Assembly (NCBI RefSeq): GCF_013114625.1
Contig: NZ_VTXD01000003.1
Coordinates: 226,475 to 290,474, forward strand
DNA: 64,000 nucleotides
Direction: 5' to 3'
From: Vibrio sp. 99-70-13A1
Lineage (GTDB): Bacteria > Pseudomonadota > Gammaproteobacteria > Enterobacterales > Vibrionaceae
Every line of letters starts with the position of its first letter. The stretch's first letter is position 1. The position numbers and the translations under genes were made by a program. Under the pieces are notes generated by a model. The model made no database searches and was not told the DNA's origin. It was given only the letters and a program-made list of their open reading frames with translations. Shown here in pieces: positions 54,001 to 62,619 of the stretch.

Positions 54001-54003
54001 AAA

Positions 54004-54750
54004 TTACGACTGTCGTAAACGCAGTTTCGTCCCATCAAATTTTAAACGATTGAGAAGGCTCTTCACATTGGACTTACCAATGTCATCAAACTCAACGCCA
54101 TATCTTGCATAGTGAGTCGATTTTTGAAGGTTGCACACTTTGCCCTTGAGCGGTGGAATGAGTGGTCCTTGATAATTTTCAGGCGTCACATCAATGGATA
54201 TCTTCTCGTCGACTTGAAGTGTTTTAGTGGTCGGTGAGGTCACAATACGGCAACCGCATTTGGATAAGTCACGGATTTCACATCCAATGCGTGAGTTATT
54301 CATGATGACGTTGCCACCTAAATTCACTTCATAGCGAGTTTCTTTACGCAGTTGGGTCACTTGCATTGTGCTGGGTATCGAAATAACAAGCAGCGGGAAA
54401 GGGTCACCCACCTTGTGTTTTATCTGACTGCGGAAATGTATTAAAGCGCCTTCTCCTCGGTGAGAGAGGGCTCGAACGGTCATCCAAAAACCTTCTTGAA
54501 AAAAGAAGGCGAGATCGTCGTTTGATATTTTAGGTAATTCGATGATTACGCAGTTATCACTATGAGTACCAATGAAATTGGTCATGGTGAGGAATTTTGT
54601 ACCAACAGGAGTAGTAACATTCAAAGTGAGTTCGCTGCCATGCTCGACCATCGAGAGGGCATCAGTACTGTTTAGTGTTGAAACTGTTTTATTGCGAGAG
54701 TCTGGATGCACCTCATTGCGTTCAACGTGTTTCTTTAGTGGTGCGTTCAT
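54004..54750 (-). CDS. PilZ-domain c-di-GMP-binding protein (YcgR-like)
   Basis: Predicted c-di-GMP effector. The 248-residue protein has a YcgR-like N-terminal domain (about 25-135) and a C-terminal PilZ domain with the two ligand motifs: QLRKETRYEVN (RxxxR) and RDLSKCGCRI (D-x-S-x-x-G). The frame opens further upstream, but AGGGA precedes the ATG at 54750. The window also encodes a diguanylate cyclase (7668-8876), although a specific pairing cannot be inferred. Probable target is flagellar or adhesion control. Confidence 0.85.
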   Translation of the reverse strand: MNAPLKKHVERNEVHPDSRNKTVSTLNSTDALSMVEHGSELTLNVTTPVGTKFLTMTNFIGTHSDNCVIIELPKISNDDLAFFFQEGFWMTVRALSHRGEGALIHFRSQIKHKVGDPFPLLVISIPSTMQVTQLRKETRYEVNLGGNVIMNNSRIGCEIRDLSKCGCRIVTSPTTKTLQVDEKISIDVTPENYQGPLIPPLKGKVCNLQKSTHYARYGVEFDDIGKSNVKSLLNRLKFDGTKLRLRQS

Positions 54751-54896
54751 TCCATGTTCCCTGTACGCCAACGTGTAACTTATAATTATTTTAGAATGCA
54801 TGTGCCATTTACATGCACATAAACTATTTTATTAGTAAGGTTTAAAGAGTTCAATTTATTGTTGTGTTTACTATTAATTATTGACGAAGGTTGCGA

Positions 54897-55175
54897 ATGA
54901 AGGCATTAAAATGGGATCTCGATCAAAGCCAAATGACTGTTCACTTAGAAGATGAATCGTTTGCTTTGATCAAATATCAACAAAATGGCGATGTATTGCA
55001 CATCAATTCCACTCGTATTCCAGATGCTTTGCAAGGTAAAGGGTATGGGAAAGTGATGATGGAAACCATGCTGACTGAAGTAGATAAAAAAGGTTTATCT
55101 ATAGTACCTGTGTGTTCTTATGTCGTGCATTACATGTCTAGAAACCCGCAATGGTCACATCTTTTGGCTGAGTAG
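54897..55175 (+). CDS. Small GNAT-fold N-acetyltransferase
   Basis: Short 92-residue acetyltransferase-like protein. INSTRIPDALQGKGYGKVMMETMLTEV contains the acetyl-CoA loop (Q-G-K-G-Y-G) and is followed by VPVCSYVVHYMSRNPQW, the pattern of small GNAT-like proteins of the YjdJ/GTLF3B type. A TTG at 54891 is in frame, but AAGG six bases before ATG 54897 supports the latter. Substrate unknown. Confidence 0.85.
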   Translation: MKALKWDLDQSQMTVHLEDESFALIKYQQNGDVLHINSTRIPDALQGKGYGKVMMETMLTEVDKKGLSIVPVCSYVVHYMSRNPQWSHLLAE

Positions 55176-55180
55176 TTCTT

Positions 55181-55290
55181 GGTCGACAGTTATTGTTAAG
55201 GTGGCTCTTGGTTAAGTAGCCCTTGGTTGAATGGCTGATAGTTCTTGGGTGATAAACTCTTGGCTAAATAGCTTTGGGTCACGCCAAGGT
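55181..55290. repeat. Degenerate CTTGGTTAAGTAGC repeats
   Basis: About four to five imperfect copies of a word built on (T)CTTGG-TTAA-TAGC lie between the GNAT gene and the kinase gene, for example near 55205, 55226 and 55258. Copies vary in length (about 18-25 bp) and spacing. Confidence 0.55.
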
Positions 55291-55328
55291 TTAAATGCCT
55301 CCTAGAAACAGAAAACAGGTTTAGTCGT

Positions 55329-56342
55329 TTGAATTTTACATATCAAGATATCGTTTCATCATTAGGCATCAATAAGGGTTTTACTGTTGAAGTGATTCAA
55401 GGTTTATGGGGCGGCTATGGAGAATTAGTGCGCTTGTCATTTTTGGATAAGCTGAATGTTCCGGCTCCGCCGAACCTCATCGTTAAACATGTTTCTTTAC
55501 CGGATAAGTCAGAGCACCCTAAAGGTTGGAATACTCAGCGATCACATCTCAGGAAAGTACGTTCTTACCAAGTCGAAACGTCTTGGTATCAAGGCTATAC
55601 GCAACAGTTCGATCAATATTGCCCAATGCCCCAAGGTTTACTTTGTAAGCAAACGGATAATGAATGGCTCATCGTGATGCAAGACTTAGCAGGCTTGGGC
55701 TTCCCTCATATTCATCAAACCGCCAATAAAATGCAGCGCAATGCGTGTTTAAAATGGTTGGCTAATTTTCATGCCAAGCATATTGGTGCTGAATCGAATG
55801 GCTTATGGGAAAGCGGCACCTATTGGCATTTGGATACTCGCCCAGATGAACTAGACGCCTTGCAAGATTTACCTTTGAAAGCTCAAGCAGAAACTATTGA
55901 TCGAAAACTCAAACAAGCACCATTTCAAACCTTAGTGCATGGTGATGCTAAATTGGCTAATTTCTGCTTTAACCTGAAAGGTGACAAAGTGGCGGCTGTT
56001 GATTTTCAATATGTAGGGCATGGCTGTGCGATGAAAGATGTCGCTTTATTCATGAGCAGCGCAGTTGAACCTGAGCATTGTGATGCTAGGGAAAGTGAAC
56101 TGTTAGAAAGCTATTTTGGTTATTTACAAGAAGCGCTTACTCGCTACCAACCTCATTTATCATTTTCTGAAGTAGAAGCAGCATGGAGACCTATGTTTTA
56201 CGTCGCTTGGGCTGACTTTCATCGCTTTGTTAAAGGATGGAGCCCCAAACACTGGAAGATAAACCCATACACAGAGAGTTTGGCTGAGGCGGTAGTGAAA
56301 CGGCTTGAAAGAGAGCAAGACGAGACAAATAGTGTGAGTTAA
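55329..56342 (+). CDS. APH-fold phosphotransferase (EcKinase-like)
   Basis: Predicted small-molecule kinase of the aminoglycoside-phosphotransferase fold. The 337-residue protein has NLIVKHVS (ATP-binding Lys), the catalytic loop LVHGDAKLANFCF and the metal-binding DFQYVGHGCAMKDVALFM, followed by a helical C-terminal part. The pattern resembles ecdysteroid-kinase-like bacterial proteins. The frame is open from TTG 55329, and no in-frame ATG lies nearby upstream. Substrate unknown. Confidence 0.75.
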   Translation: MNFTYQDIVSSLGINKGFTVEVIQGLWGGYGELVRLSFLDKLNVPAPPNLIVKHVSLPDKSEHPKGWNTQRSHLRKVRSYQVETSWYQGYTQQFDQYCPMPQGLLCKQTDNEWLIVMQDLAGLGFPHIHQTANKMQRNACLKWLANFHAKHIGAESNGLWESGTYWHLDTRPDELDALQDLPLKAQAETIDRKLKQAPFQTLVHGDAKLANFCFNLKGDKVAAVDFQYVGHGCAMKDVALFMSSAVEPEHCDARESELLESYFGYLQEALTRYQPHLSFSEVEAAWRPMFYVAWADFHRFVKGWSPKHWKINPYTESLAEAVVKRLEREQDETNSVS

Positions 56343-56361
56343 GCATTAGGGAGTTTGCTTT

Positions 56362-56390
56362 CAGCGGTCATGATCAATCATCGACCGCTG
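56362..56390. terminator. Hairpin between kinase and acetyltransferase genes
   Basis: CAGCGGTC pairs perfectly with GACCGCTG across a 13-nt loop, between convergent genes. No strong T-tract. Confidence 0.55.
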
Positions 56391-56427
56391 AAGTGTTTAT
56401 AAGGCGTGGGGTGTCGTTTAATTTAGC

Positions 56428-56925
56428 TTATTTAGATGGGCGGATACGCGCTAGATAGTAAGTGTTCACAAACTCACCATCTCTGAAGGAGTTGTCTTTT
56501 GCTTCCCCTTCAATCTCAAAACCAAACTTTTTGTAAAGCGCAATTGCGCGTTCATTATCACAATGGGCTTCAATATGAATACGGTGAACATTGAGCCAAT
56601 TGTCCGCAAGTTCTATCACAGTCTCTAATAACTTACTGCCAATACCCAGACCACTAAAGTCATCATGAACCCCCATACCAAAAGAAGCCATATGTTGATT
56701 TCGTGGTCTTTGGTTTTGCTGGAATCCAATATTACCGACAATCTTCCCCTCAACTTCAGCTACATAGCTGTATACGCCAGTGGGTATGTTGCTGAGCCGA
56801 TCGATCCAGAGTTTTGGTGAAGAGTTTGGGAGTTGTAGGGTTTCTCGCTGCGCATTCGGTTGAGAATATAAATCGCAAAGACCTTGTGCATCTGAAACTT
56901 GCGCTGGGCGAATGATAACTTCCAT
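56428..56925 (-). CDS. GNAT amino-acid N-acetyltransferase, AaaT/YhhY-like
   Basis: Predicted N-acetyltransferase, about 165 residues, closely patterned on E. coli YhhY/AaaT, which acetylates amino acids. Shared features are IIRPAQVSDAQGL, SQPNAQRETLQLPNSS, GIGSKLLETVIELADNW (acetyl-CoA loop) and ALYKKFGFEIEGEAKDNSFRDGEFVNTYYLARI. The start at 56925 is supported by AAGGAGTC upstream; 22 further in-frame codons are unlikely to be used. Amino-acid specificity cannot be deduced. Confidence 0.85.
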   Translation of the reverse strand: MEVIIRPAQVSDAQGLCDLYSQPNAQRETLQLPNSSPKLWIDRLSNIPTGVYSYVAEVEGKIVGNIGFQQNQRPRNQHMASFGMGVHDDFSGLGIGSKLLETVIELADNWLNVHRIHIEAHCDNERAIALYKKFGFEIEGEAKDNSFRDGEFVNTYYLARIRPSK

Positions 56926-57091
56926 ACATGACTCCTTGTGTTTATTTAACGTAAGCGGAATACTCCCGCTAGCTCTTTGAAAAATAATCAATTATTAGAT
57001 TCTCTAGATATAACCTATTTTCCCTAAACCGTTCAAGGTTAACTTGATGTTAATTTTTGATAAGCAGGAGTAAGATAGTTCAGTCATTTGC

Positions 57092-58285
57092 ATGGGTACC
57101 GATATGCCAGAACAATCACAGAGTTGGAAGACTCCTCAAAACTTCTTAATTTTGATTTCTATTATTGTCCCGATAGCTTTTTCAAGTTGGATGGCATTGT
57201 TGAATAACTTTGTAATCGAAAAGGCGAACTTTGATGGTTCCGACATTGGGCTATTGCAAAGTGTGCGAGAGATTCCGGGTTTTCTCGCGTTTACCGTTGT
57301 GTTTGTCTTGCTGTTTATTCGTGAGCAACGGTTTATGTTGGTTTCTTTAGCAATGTTAACGGCAGGCACTGCTATTACGGGGCTATTTCCTTCTTTATTT
57401 GGCTTGTTAATGACGACATTATTGATGTCTACAGGCTTTCACTATTTTGAAACCCTTAAGCAATCCCTTTCATTACAGTGGCTAAATAAACAAGAAGCCC
57501 CAGAAATGCTAGGTAAAATGATTTCAGTGGGTGCTCTTGCCTCATTAATCACCTATGGCTCAATATGGTTGATGTTGGAGCAATTCCAACTCGAATTTAA
57601 ATGGGTATACGGCATTACTGGTGGGGTTGGTTTTATTCTGGTGATGGTCATGGCTTTCTCATTTCCTGAGTTCCAAACGAAAACCCAGCAACATAAGAAG
57701 TTGATTCTGAGAAAGCGTTACTGGCTGTATTACGCCTTAACTTTTATGAGTGGGGCAAGAAGGCAGATCTTCACTGTTTTCGCGGGTTTCTTGATGGTAG
57801 AAAAGTTTGGTTATTCTGCTGCCGACATTACATTGCTCTTTTTAATTAATTACTTATTTAACTTCTTGTTTGCCAAGCGTATAGGTAAGTTTATTGGCAT
57901 TGTGGGCGAAAGAAAGGCGCTGACATTTGAATACATCGGCCTAATTTTTGTATTCGTGGGCTATGCACTCGTTGAAACCGCGGAATGGGCGGCAGCGCTT
58001 TATGTGGTTGATCACCTTTTCTTCGCTCTAGCATTGGCGATTAAAACCTACTTCCAGAAAATTGCAGACCCAGCCGATATGGCTTCAACTGCCGGTGTGG
58101 CATTCACCATCAACCATATTGCTGCGGTGATCATTCCCGTTACCTTTGGTGTGATTTGGTTAGTCTCGCCATCAAGTGTTTTCTATATAGGCGCAGGCAT
58201 GGCGGCTATTTCTTTGTTGTTGTCACGGAATATCCCAAGAAGACCAGAGGACGGTAACGAGGTGCGCTTCTTAAGCTGGCGCTAA
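57092..58285 (+). CDS. MFS transporter
   Basis: Twelve-helix transporter of the major facilitator superfamily, 397 residues, with hydrophobic segments throughout and RFxSFPEFQ-like central loop near residue 190. Motif A-like sequences are weak, so the substrate and direction are not predictable. The start at 57092 lacks an obvious ribosome-binding site; ATG 57104 is an alternative. It stands alone, followed by a strong terminator. Confidence 0.75.
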   Translation: MGTDMPEQSQSWKTPQNFLILISIIVPIAFSSWMALLNNFVIEKANFDGSDIGLLQSVREIPGFLAFTVVFVLLFIREQRFMLVSLAMLTAGTAITGLFPSLFGLLMTTLLMSTGFHYFETLKQSLSLQWLNKQEAPEMLGKMISVGALASLITYGSIWLMLEQFQLEFKWVYGITGGVGFILVMVMAFSFPEFQTKTQQHKKLILRKRYWLYYALTFMSGARRQIFTVFAGFLMVEKFGYSAADITLLFLINYLFNFLFAKRIGKFIGIVGERKALTFEYIGLIFVFVGYALVETAEWAAALYVVDHLFFALALAIKTYFQKIADPADMASTAGVAFTINHIAAVIIPVTFGVIWLVSPSSVFYIGAGMAAISLLLSRNIPRRPEDGNEVRFLSWR

Positions 58286-58347
58286 TACGCTAGTGGTTTT
58301 GGTGTGTTTCATGGAATCGCACTCGATGAGCCAGCTCAACATGAAAT

Positions 58348-58384
58348 AAAACAGGGAGAAGTGATTATCGCTTCTCCCTGTTTT
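58348..58384. terminator. Bidirectional terminator between MFS and SgrR-like genes
   Basis: A perfect 14-bp stem (AAAACAGGGAGAAG with its complement) and a 9-nt loop, with A- and T-rich flanks, lie between convergent genes. Confidence 0.87.
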
Positions 58385-58390
58385 GTCTTA

Positions 58391-58428
58391 AGCCTCAGGT
58401 ACATTCATTAGCTTCAGGTGTATTAATT
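58391..58428. repeat. Two copies of a 19-bp repeat beside the SgrR-like gene
   Basis: AGCCTCAGGTACATTCATT (58391-58409) is followed by a copy with four differences (58410-58428), directly after the terminator. It adds to the degenerate-repeat pattern. Confidence 0.75.
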
Positions 58429-58439
58429 GAGGTATGGCG

Positions 58440-60263
58440 TTACGAATGCCTACGCATGGTCACTTGGTTGAAATCAATCCAGCCATTGGCTAAGAGCTCT
58501 ACAGGGTTAACGGTATCAGCTTGGTTGAGTTGTTGCTTTACATGGAAAATAGGTCGATATACACCAGAGCAGATAAGGTTCTTCTCTATTTCAATAAATG
58601 CACTTTGGCGTTGTTGCTTACTGTTCAAACTCCACAGTTTTTCTAGTTGCTCTGAACGCCACGCTTTTTGTTCTTCGGTTAAACAGGTTTCCAACGGAGG
58701 TGTGCTTAATAGCCAACTCATCCAACTACCGTTTGTATTATCACAAAATACCGCCCCTGAGATAATGATGTCTGCCTTTTGTAGGTTTTCCGTTAAACAA
58801 AAATCAGGGAATTCTAAGACTTGATATTCACAGGCAATGCCTTCTGAACTCAGCCATTCATAATAGTGCTTCGCCATTTTTATATGGTCAAAGAGTTGAT
58901 AGGTTAGAATTTTTATAGGCTGCTTGGAATGCTTTAATCCATTTTCTAAGATTTGCGCGGCTTTACTTTTTGCAGACTTGGTTTTCGCAGATTTTTCTTT
59001 TTCAGATTTAGTATTCGCAGAGTGTGTACTCTTGGCGGATATTTGGTCGAGCAATGGTCGATCTATTTCTGTATTTTGCTCTGTTTCGAAGAGATCGCTT
59101 ACTTGGTAAATCATTCCTGATGCTGGTCTGATTTCATCTTTAGATATGTCTTTGGATACCCCAATCAACTGCAATAATTCACTTAAATCCTGCCTATGTT
59201 TAATGCTGCTTAACCAAGGGTGGTTATGCGCATTGATTAAGGCGTATTCACAACCGGATTCCCACTGTTCAGACTCTTTAAATGTCAGGTTGGACGCTTC
59301 TTGATAGTGCGGATGCGAATGCACAATATCGCAGTGCATTTCATAATCTTTGGCTTTATCGCCGACATTCCACATTTCCACTGCATCTACCCAAGGGCGG
59401 TGTCCGTGATAATGTTTGAATGCCTCCAGACGGGTTAGCCATTTTGATTGTTCGACAAGTTGGAAGCTGCCACTTCCTATGATGTTTCCACCTGACATTT
59501 TTGTTATGCCAGCCGGTGTTGTTGAAAGAAGTGATTCTATATACCCAGTGTAGCTATTGGCTTCAAAAGAGAGGTGATATGGGCTGGTTACCTCGATATT
59601 TGAGATGCATTCAAATAAGTGCCGATTCGTGGTGTTTTCAGCCATAAGACGTTGGAAGTGGTGTTTGATGTCTTGCGCGAAAATGGGGGATCCGTCGTGA
59701 AAGAAAATACCCTTACGTAAGGTAAAGAACCAGCGGTTGTCTTCTCTGTACCAATGGATAGCAAGGTTGCCGTCAAACCTGTGATTTTCAGGGTTATAGC
59801 GAATAAGATTGCTGTATAAGTAACTGGCAATATGACTTTCAGTTCTTCGCGATATGCCAATAGAATCTAGGTTATGTGTGCCACGGTAGAAAGGGATTTG
59901 TAGAATATCCAAGGCATCTGGAGCTGGCTGATAGCGGCGAATATAACCAAGTAAGCAAAGGTCGCGTTTGTCTTCTTCAACAAATTCTAAAGCTTGGTCG
60001 ACTTTGTTTTCAGCTAGCAAACTGTCAACGTGCTTCTCTATCACTTCGTTTACACATTTAATTAATGTGACCTTAGGTAAATTTCCACGACCAACTCCGG
60101 GCTTCCAGTCAATCCAACCTTCTTCAACTAGTTTTTTGATCAATAGCTGCGCGTTGCGTCTGGTGCATCCTAAAGATTCCGAAAATTTATCTAACGACAT
60201 GTGAACGGGATGGTTCAAGGTCAGGTGAGTTCTAAAAAAGGCTAAGGCTTTCCAATAATACAT
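58440..60263 (-). CDS. sgrR: SgrR-family regulator with solute-binding-protein domain
   Basis: Transcription factor combining an N-terminal DNA-binding domain (FSESLGCTRRNAQLLIKKLVEEGWIDWKPGVGRGNLPKV, about 28-66) with an oligopeptide-binding-protein-type (SBP_bac_5) sensor domain. SgrR in enterobacteria responds to glucose-phosphate stress. Here 607 residues include a Lys/Ser-rich low-complexity insertion (about residues 405-435, SAKxKS-type repeats) not usual for the family. It is divergent from an MFS gene with a 90-bp gap, much as SgrR lies near setA in E. coli. The orthology is family-level only, and the gap is too short for an SgrS-like RNA. Confidence 0.78.
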   Translation of the reverse strand: MYYWKALAFFRTHLTLNHPVHMSLDKFSESLGCTRRNAQLLIKKLVEEGWIDWKPGVGRGNLPKVTLIKCVNEVIEKHVDSLLAENKVDQALEFVEEDKRDLCLLGYIRRYQPAPDALDILQIPFYRGTHNLDSIGISRRTESHIASYLYSNLIRYNPENHRFDGNLAIHWYREDNRWFFTLRKGIFFHDGSPIFAQDIKHHFQRLMAENTTNRHLFECISNIEVTSPYHLSFEANSYTGYIESLLSTTPAGITKMSGGNIIGSGSFQLVEQSKWLTRLEAFKHYHGHRPWVDAVEMWNVGDKAKDYEMHCDIVHSHPHYQEASNLTFKESEQWESGCEYALINAHNHPWLSSIKHRQDLSELLQLIGVSKDISKDEIRPASGMIYQVSDLFETEQNTEIDRPLLDQISAKSTHSANTKSEKEKSAKTKSAKSKAAQILENGLKHSKQPIKILTYQLFDHIKMAKHYYEWLSSEGIACEYQVLEFPDFCLTENLQKADIIISGAVFCDNTNGSWMSWLLSTPPLETCLTEEQKAWRSEQLEKLWSLNSKQQRQSAFIEIEKNLICSGVYRPIFHVKQQLNQADTVNPVELLANGWIDFNQVTMRRHS

Positions 60264-60353
60264 AAAGGTGAAATTCCATTTTTATCTTTCTATTTTTCTT
60301 CATCTTTTAATCTTGATAATAGAGGCATCGGATTAATTTTAAAAGGAAAGAAA

Positions 60354-61631
60354 ATGGAAGCTGATAATCGTGTCGCTTTGCACCCTTCAATATGGAAAAG
60401 CTCTCGCTTCGTCGTTTTATTCACCACTGCTTTTTTCGTTGCATTTGGCTCGAAGATATATGACTTAGCTTTGCCTTTATTGGTATATGAACTTACTCAA
60501 TCTTCTCAGATGATGGGGTGGATGCGAGCTGTCGAGTTTCTGCCTAACTTGTTACTCGCACTGTTTATTGGGGTATGGGTGGATAGGTTCAATAAGAAGC
60601 ACTGGTCTCAGTGCATGTTGATTGGACAAATGGTGGTGCTGGTTATGTCGTATCTAGCAGTTCACTGGTTGACTAACCCATTGTATGTTTTGTTTCCATG
60701 TGCATTTTTAATGATGGCATTTAACTATGGTTATCATAATGCTCGAATGGGAATGCTAAAAAACGCATTGCCACAACATTTACAGAATACTGCGACCGCA
60801 AGAATGAGTTCTCTCTATAACTTACTTGAGACGGTTGGCCCTGTGTTATCTGGTGGGCTACTTCTGCTTTCTGCCTTACACAATGTATTTCTGCTGGTGG
60901 CATTGTTGTATTTATTGGCTTTCTTTCAGTTGAATAAATTGGAATTTGAAGCGACGAAGCCCATTCAACACTCCTCTGTTTTAATGGCATTAAAAGAGGG
61001 CTGGCGTGTCTTGTACGCTAATAAAAATATGTGGCACATCACGTTGGTGGTTATGGTGATCAATACCACGGGCGCGGTTTTTTGGATTCAAGCTATATAC
61101 TTCTCCAAGTCTGAGCTTGAATTAAGTCATATCGAAGTGGGCTACTTGATTGCGGCTTCTGGTATTGGTGGGTTAGTTGGTTCATTTACTGCTGATAAAG
61201 TAAGAAGGCGAATAGGGCTTGGCGTGTTATTAATTGTCTCTATTGCATTAGAAGCGCTGGGCTTTTTACTTCCAGCTTTACATAGCTTATTTTTTTCGGA
61301 TGATTTGTTTCTCAATGGATATTTGCGTAATGGGCATTTAGAAAATGGGCAATGGGTATTAATGCTCTCCTTTTTATGGGTTAGTGCAGTCGGTATTTAT
61401 AGCAGCATTTGTATTTGGAGTTATCGACAAGAAGCTTTTGAAGAGCAACATCTAGGGCGAGTCGCTGGGATCACAGGATCACTGTTTAAGCTCTTGATGC
61501 CATTTGGCTTAGCGGGTTCTGGGTATTTAGTGGCGGCTTATGGGGTGCATATTACGTTTGTACTTTGTTTTGCACTACAAGTGACAGCGGCGCTATGGCT
61601 AGCAACAACGAAGGTACGCGCTATCCGCTAA
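60354..61631 (+). CDS. MFS efflux transporter divergent from sgrR-like gene
   Basis: Twelve-helix MFS protein, 425 residues, with the typical first-half motif GVWVDRFNKKHWSQ (motif A-like) and a second GxLxADKVRRRIG loop. It resembles enterobactin-exporter or H+-antiporter type MFS proteins rather than sugar importers. AAAGGAAAG precedes the ATG. The SgrR-like regulator 90 bp away in the opposite direction may control it. Substrate unknown. Confidence 0.78.
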   Translation: MEADNRVALHPSIWKSSRFVVLFTTAFFVAFGSKIYDLALPLLVYELTQSSQMMGWMRAVEFLPNLLLALFIGVWVDRFNKKHWSQCMLIGQMVVLVMSYLAVHWLTNPLYVLFPCAFLMMAFNYGYHNARMGMLKNALPQHLQNTATARMSSLYNLLETVGPVLSGGLLLLSALHNVFLLVALLYLLAFFQLNKLEFEATKPIQHSSVLMALKEGWRVLYANKNMWHITLVVMVINTTGAVFWIQAIYFSKSELELSHIEVGYLIAASGIGGLVGSFTADKVRRRIGLGVLLIVSIALEALGFLLPALHSLFFSDDLFLNGYLRNGHLENGQWVLMLSFLWVSAVGIYSSICIWSYRQEAFEEQHLGRVAGITGSLFKLLMPFGLAGSGYLVAAYGVHITFVLCFALQVTAALWLATTKVRAIR

Positions 61632-61694
61632 TCATGAATGTAGGAGTAGGTATTCTCTTTTATGGAAAGAATGAAATGAGATAATGATATTTTG

Positions 61695-61728
61695 AGTAAC
61701 GTTCAGCTTATAGAAAGCGAACGTTACT
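61695..61728. terminator. Hairpin between MFS and DNA-glycosylase genes
   Basis: AGTAACGTTC pairs perfectly with GAACGTTACT; an inner GCTT/AAGC extends it. It lies between convergent genes and lacks a pronounced T-tract. Confidence 0.6.
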
Positions 61729-61773
61729 TAGTGTGCCGTTTACCCAACCTGACGGTTTTTATCGTAAATAAGC

Positions 61774-62460
61774 TTAAACTCGGTTATCGCCGCAGCTATA
61801 AGCAACGATCTGGCTTATTTCACTTAGGCTCCGCCCAGATTGCTGTTGCCACTCATTAAATGCTTTATTCGCGGCTTGGTGAGATCTTTTAGTATCTCGA
61901 CCACTATCAATAATCCCTGTATTACGCAAATGAGACTCTACATCTGAACTGAGAATAAAAGTATCTTTTCCCATTTGGCGCAGGGTATATGCCCCGGTGT
62001 TTCCACCTAATCGTTTACCATTTTTCTTCAAGTACGCCCATAGTTCGGTAATATTTTCGTCTGGCCAATAAGCGACCATTTCCGAGAATGAATTCGCTTC
62101 ACGTTTAGCGGCATTGATCATCATGGCATTGGCTGGAATGGTCATCACTTTAGTGAGGTGACGAATGATACGCGGATCTTGGGACTTTGTTTCCCACATT
62201 TCGTTAGGCAGCATGAGCATTTTTTCTATGTCGAAGTTGAAAAATACCTCTTCGAAATTGGGCCACTTCTTACGTACCACATTCCAAGAAATACCGCACT
62301 GGAACACCTTCTCAGTGAAAGCGGCCAACCAGCGGTCGTCAGAAATGTTCGCTACATCGTCAGCGTTCAGTGGCTTGTAGATGAGTTGTTCGAGTAATTC
62401 TGTTCCACCTTTACGATGTGCGGCGCGTTCATAGATAGAATCAAATTTTTCTTGTGGCAT
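61774..62460 (-). CDS. DNA-3-methyladenine glycosylase I (Tag-like)
   Basis: Predicted base-excision repair glycosylase. The 228-residue protein has the helix-hairpin-helix glycosylase pattern: FDSIYERAAHRKGG, FTEKVFQCGISWNVVRKKWPNFEEVF (Tag-like substrate pocket), WAYLKKNGKRLGGNTGAYTLRQMG (hairpin region) and the final SLSEISQIVAYSCG. It lacks the N-terminal zinc-binding Cys cluster of E. coli Tag, so it belongs to a shorter Tag-like subgroup. The ATG at 62460 is favoured by GGAA upstream over the one 5 codons earlier. Confidence 0.78.
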   Translation of the reverse strand: MPQEKFDSIYERAAHRKGGTELLEQLIYKPLNADDVANISDDRWLAAFTEKVFQCGISWNVVRKKWPNFEEVFFNFDIEKMLMLPNEMWETKSQDPRIIRHLTKVMTIPANAMMINAAKREANSFSEMVAYWPDENITELWAYLKKNGKRLGGNTGAYTLRQMGKDTFILSSDVESHLRNTGIIDSGRDTKRSHQAANKAFNEWQQQSGRSLSEISQIVAYSCGDNRV

Positions 62461-62619
62461 GAGTATTCCAAGCAATGTGTCTATGCTGCTTAGTATTGGG
62501 GCATATTTAATAAAATCAAATTGTGATGTCTATCTGCTGTATTTTTAATCAATAGGTGGAGATGTGCTATGTTTAGTGGGATAGCGTTCATTTAGCAATA
62601 TAAAACAAAGGGATAGGTT

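Larger units (their letters stand above)
53709..54003. other. Convergent spacer after the Lon-family gene
   Basis: This spacer holds a strong terminator (53802-53833) and a degenerate 16-bp repeat cluster (53934-54000) that runs up to the stop codon of the PilZ gene. No gene is seen. Confidence 0.5.

Noticed and set aside
60264..60353. SgrS-like small RNA beside the SgrR-like gene
   Set aside because: The spacer is only 90 bp and shows no Hfq-type terminator; an SgrS-type RNA of about 200 nt would not fit.
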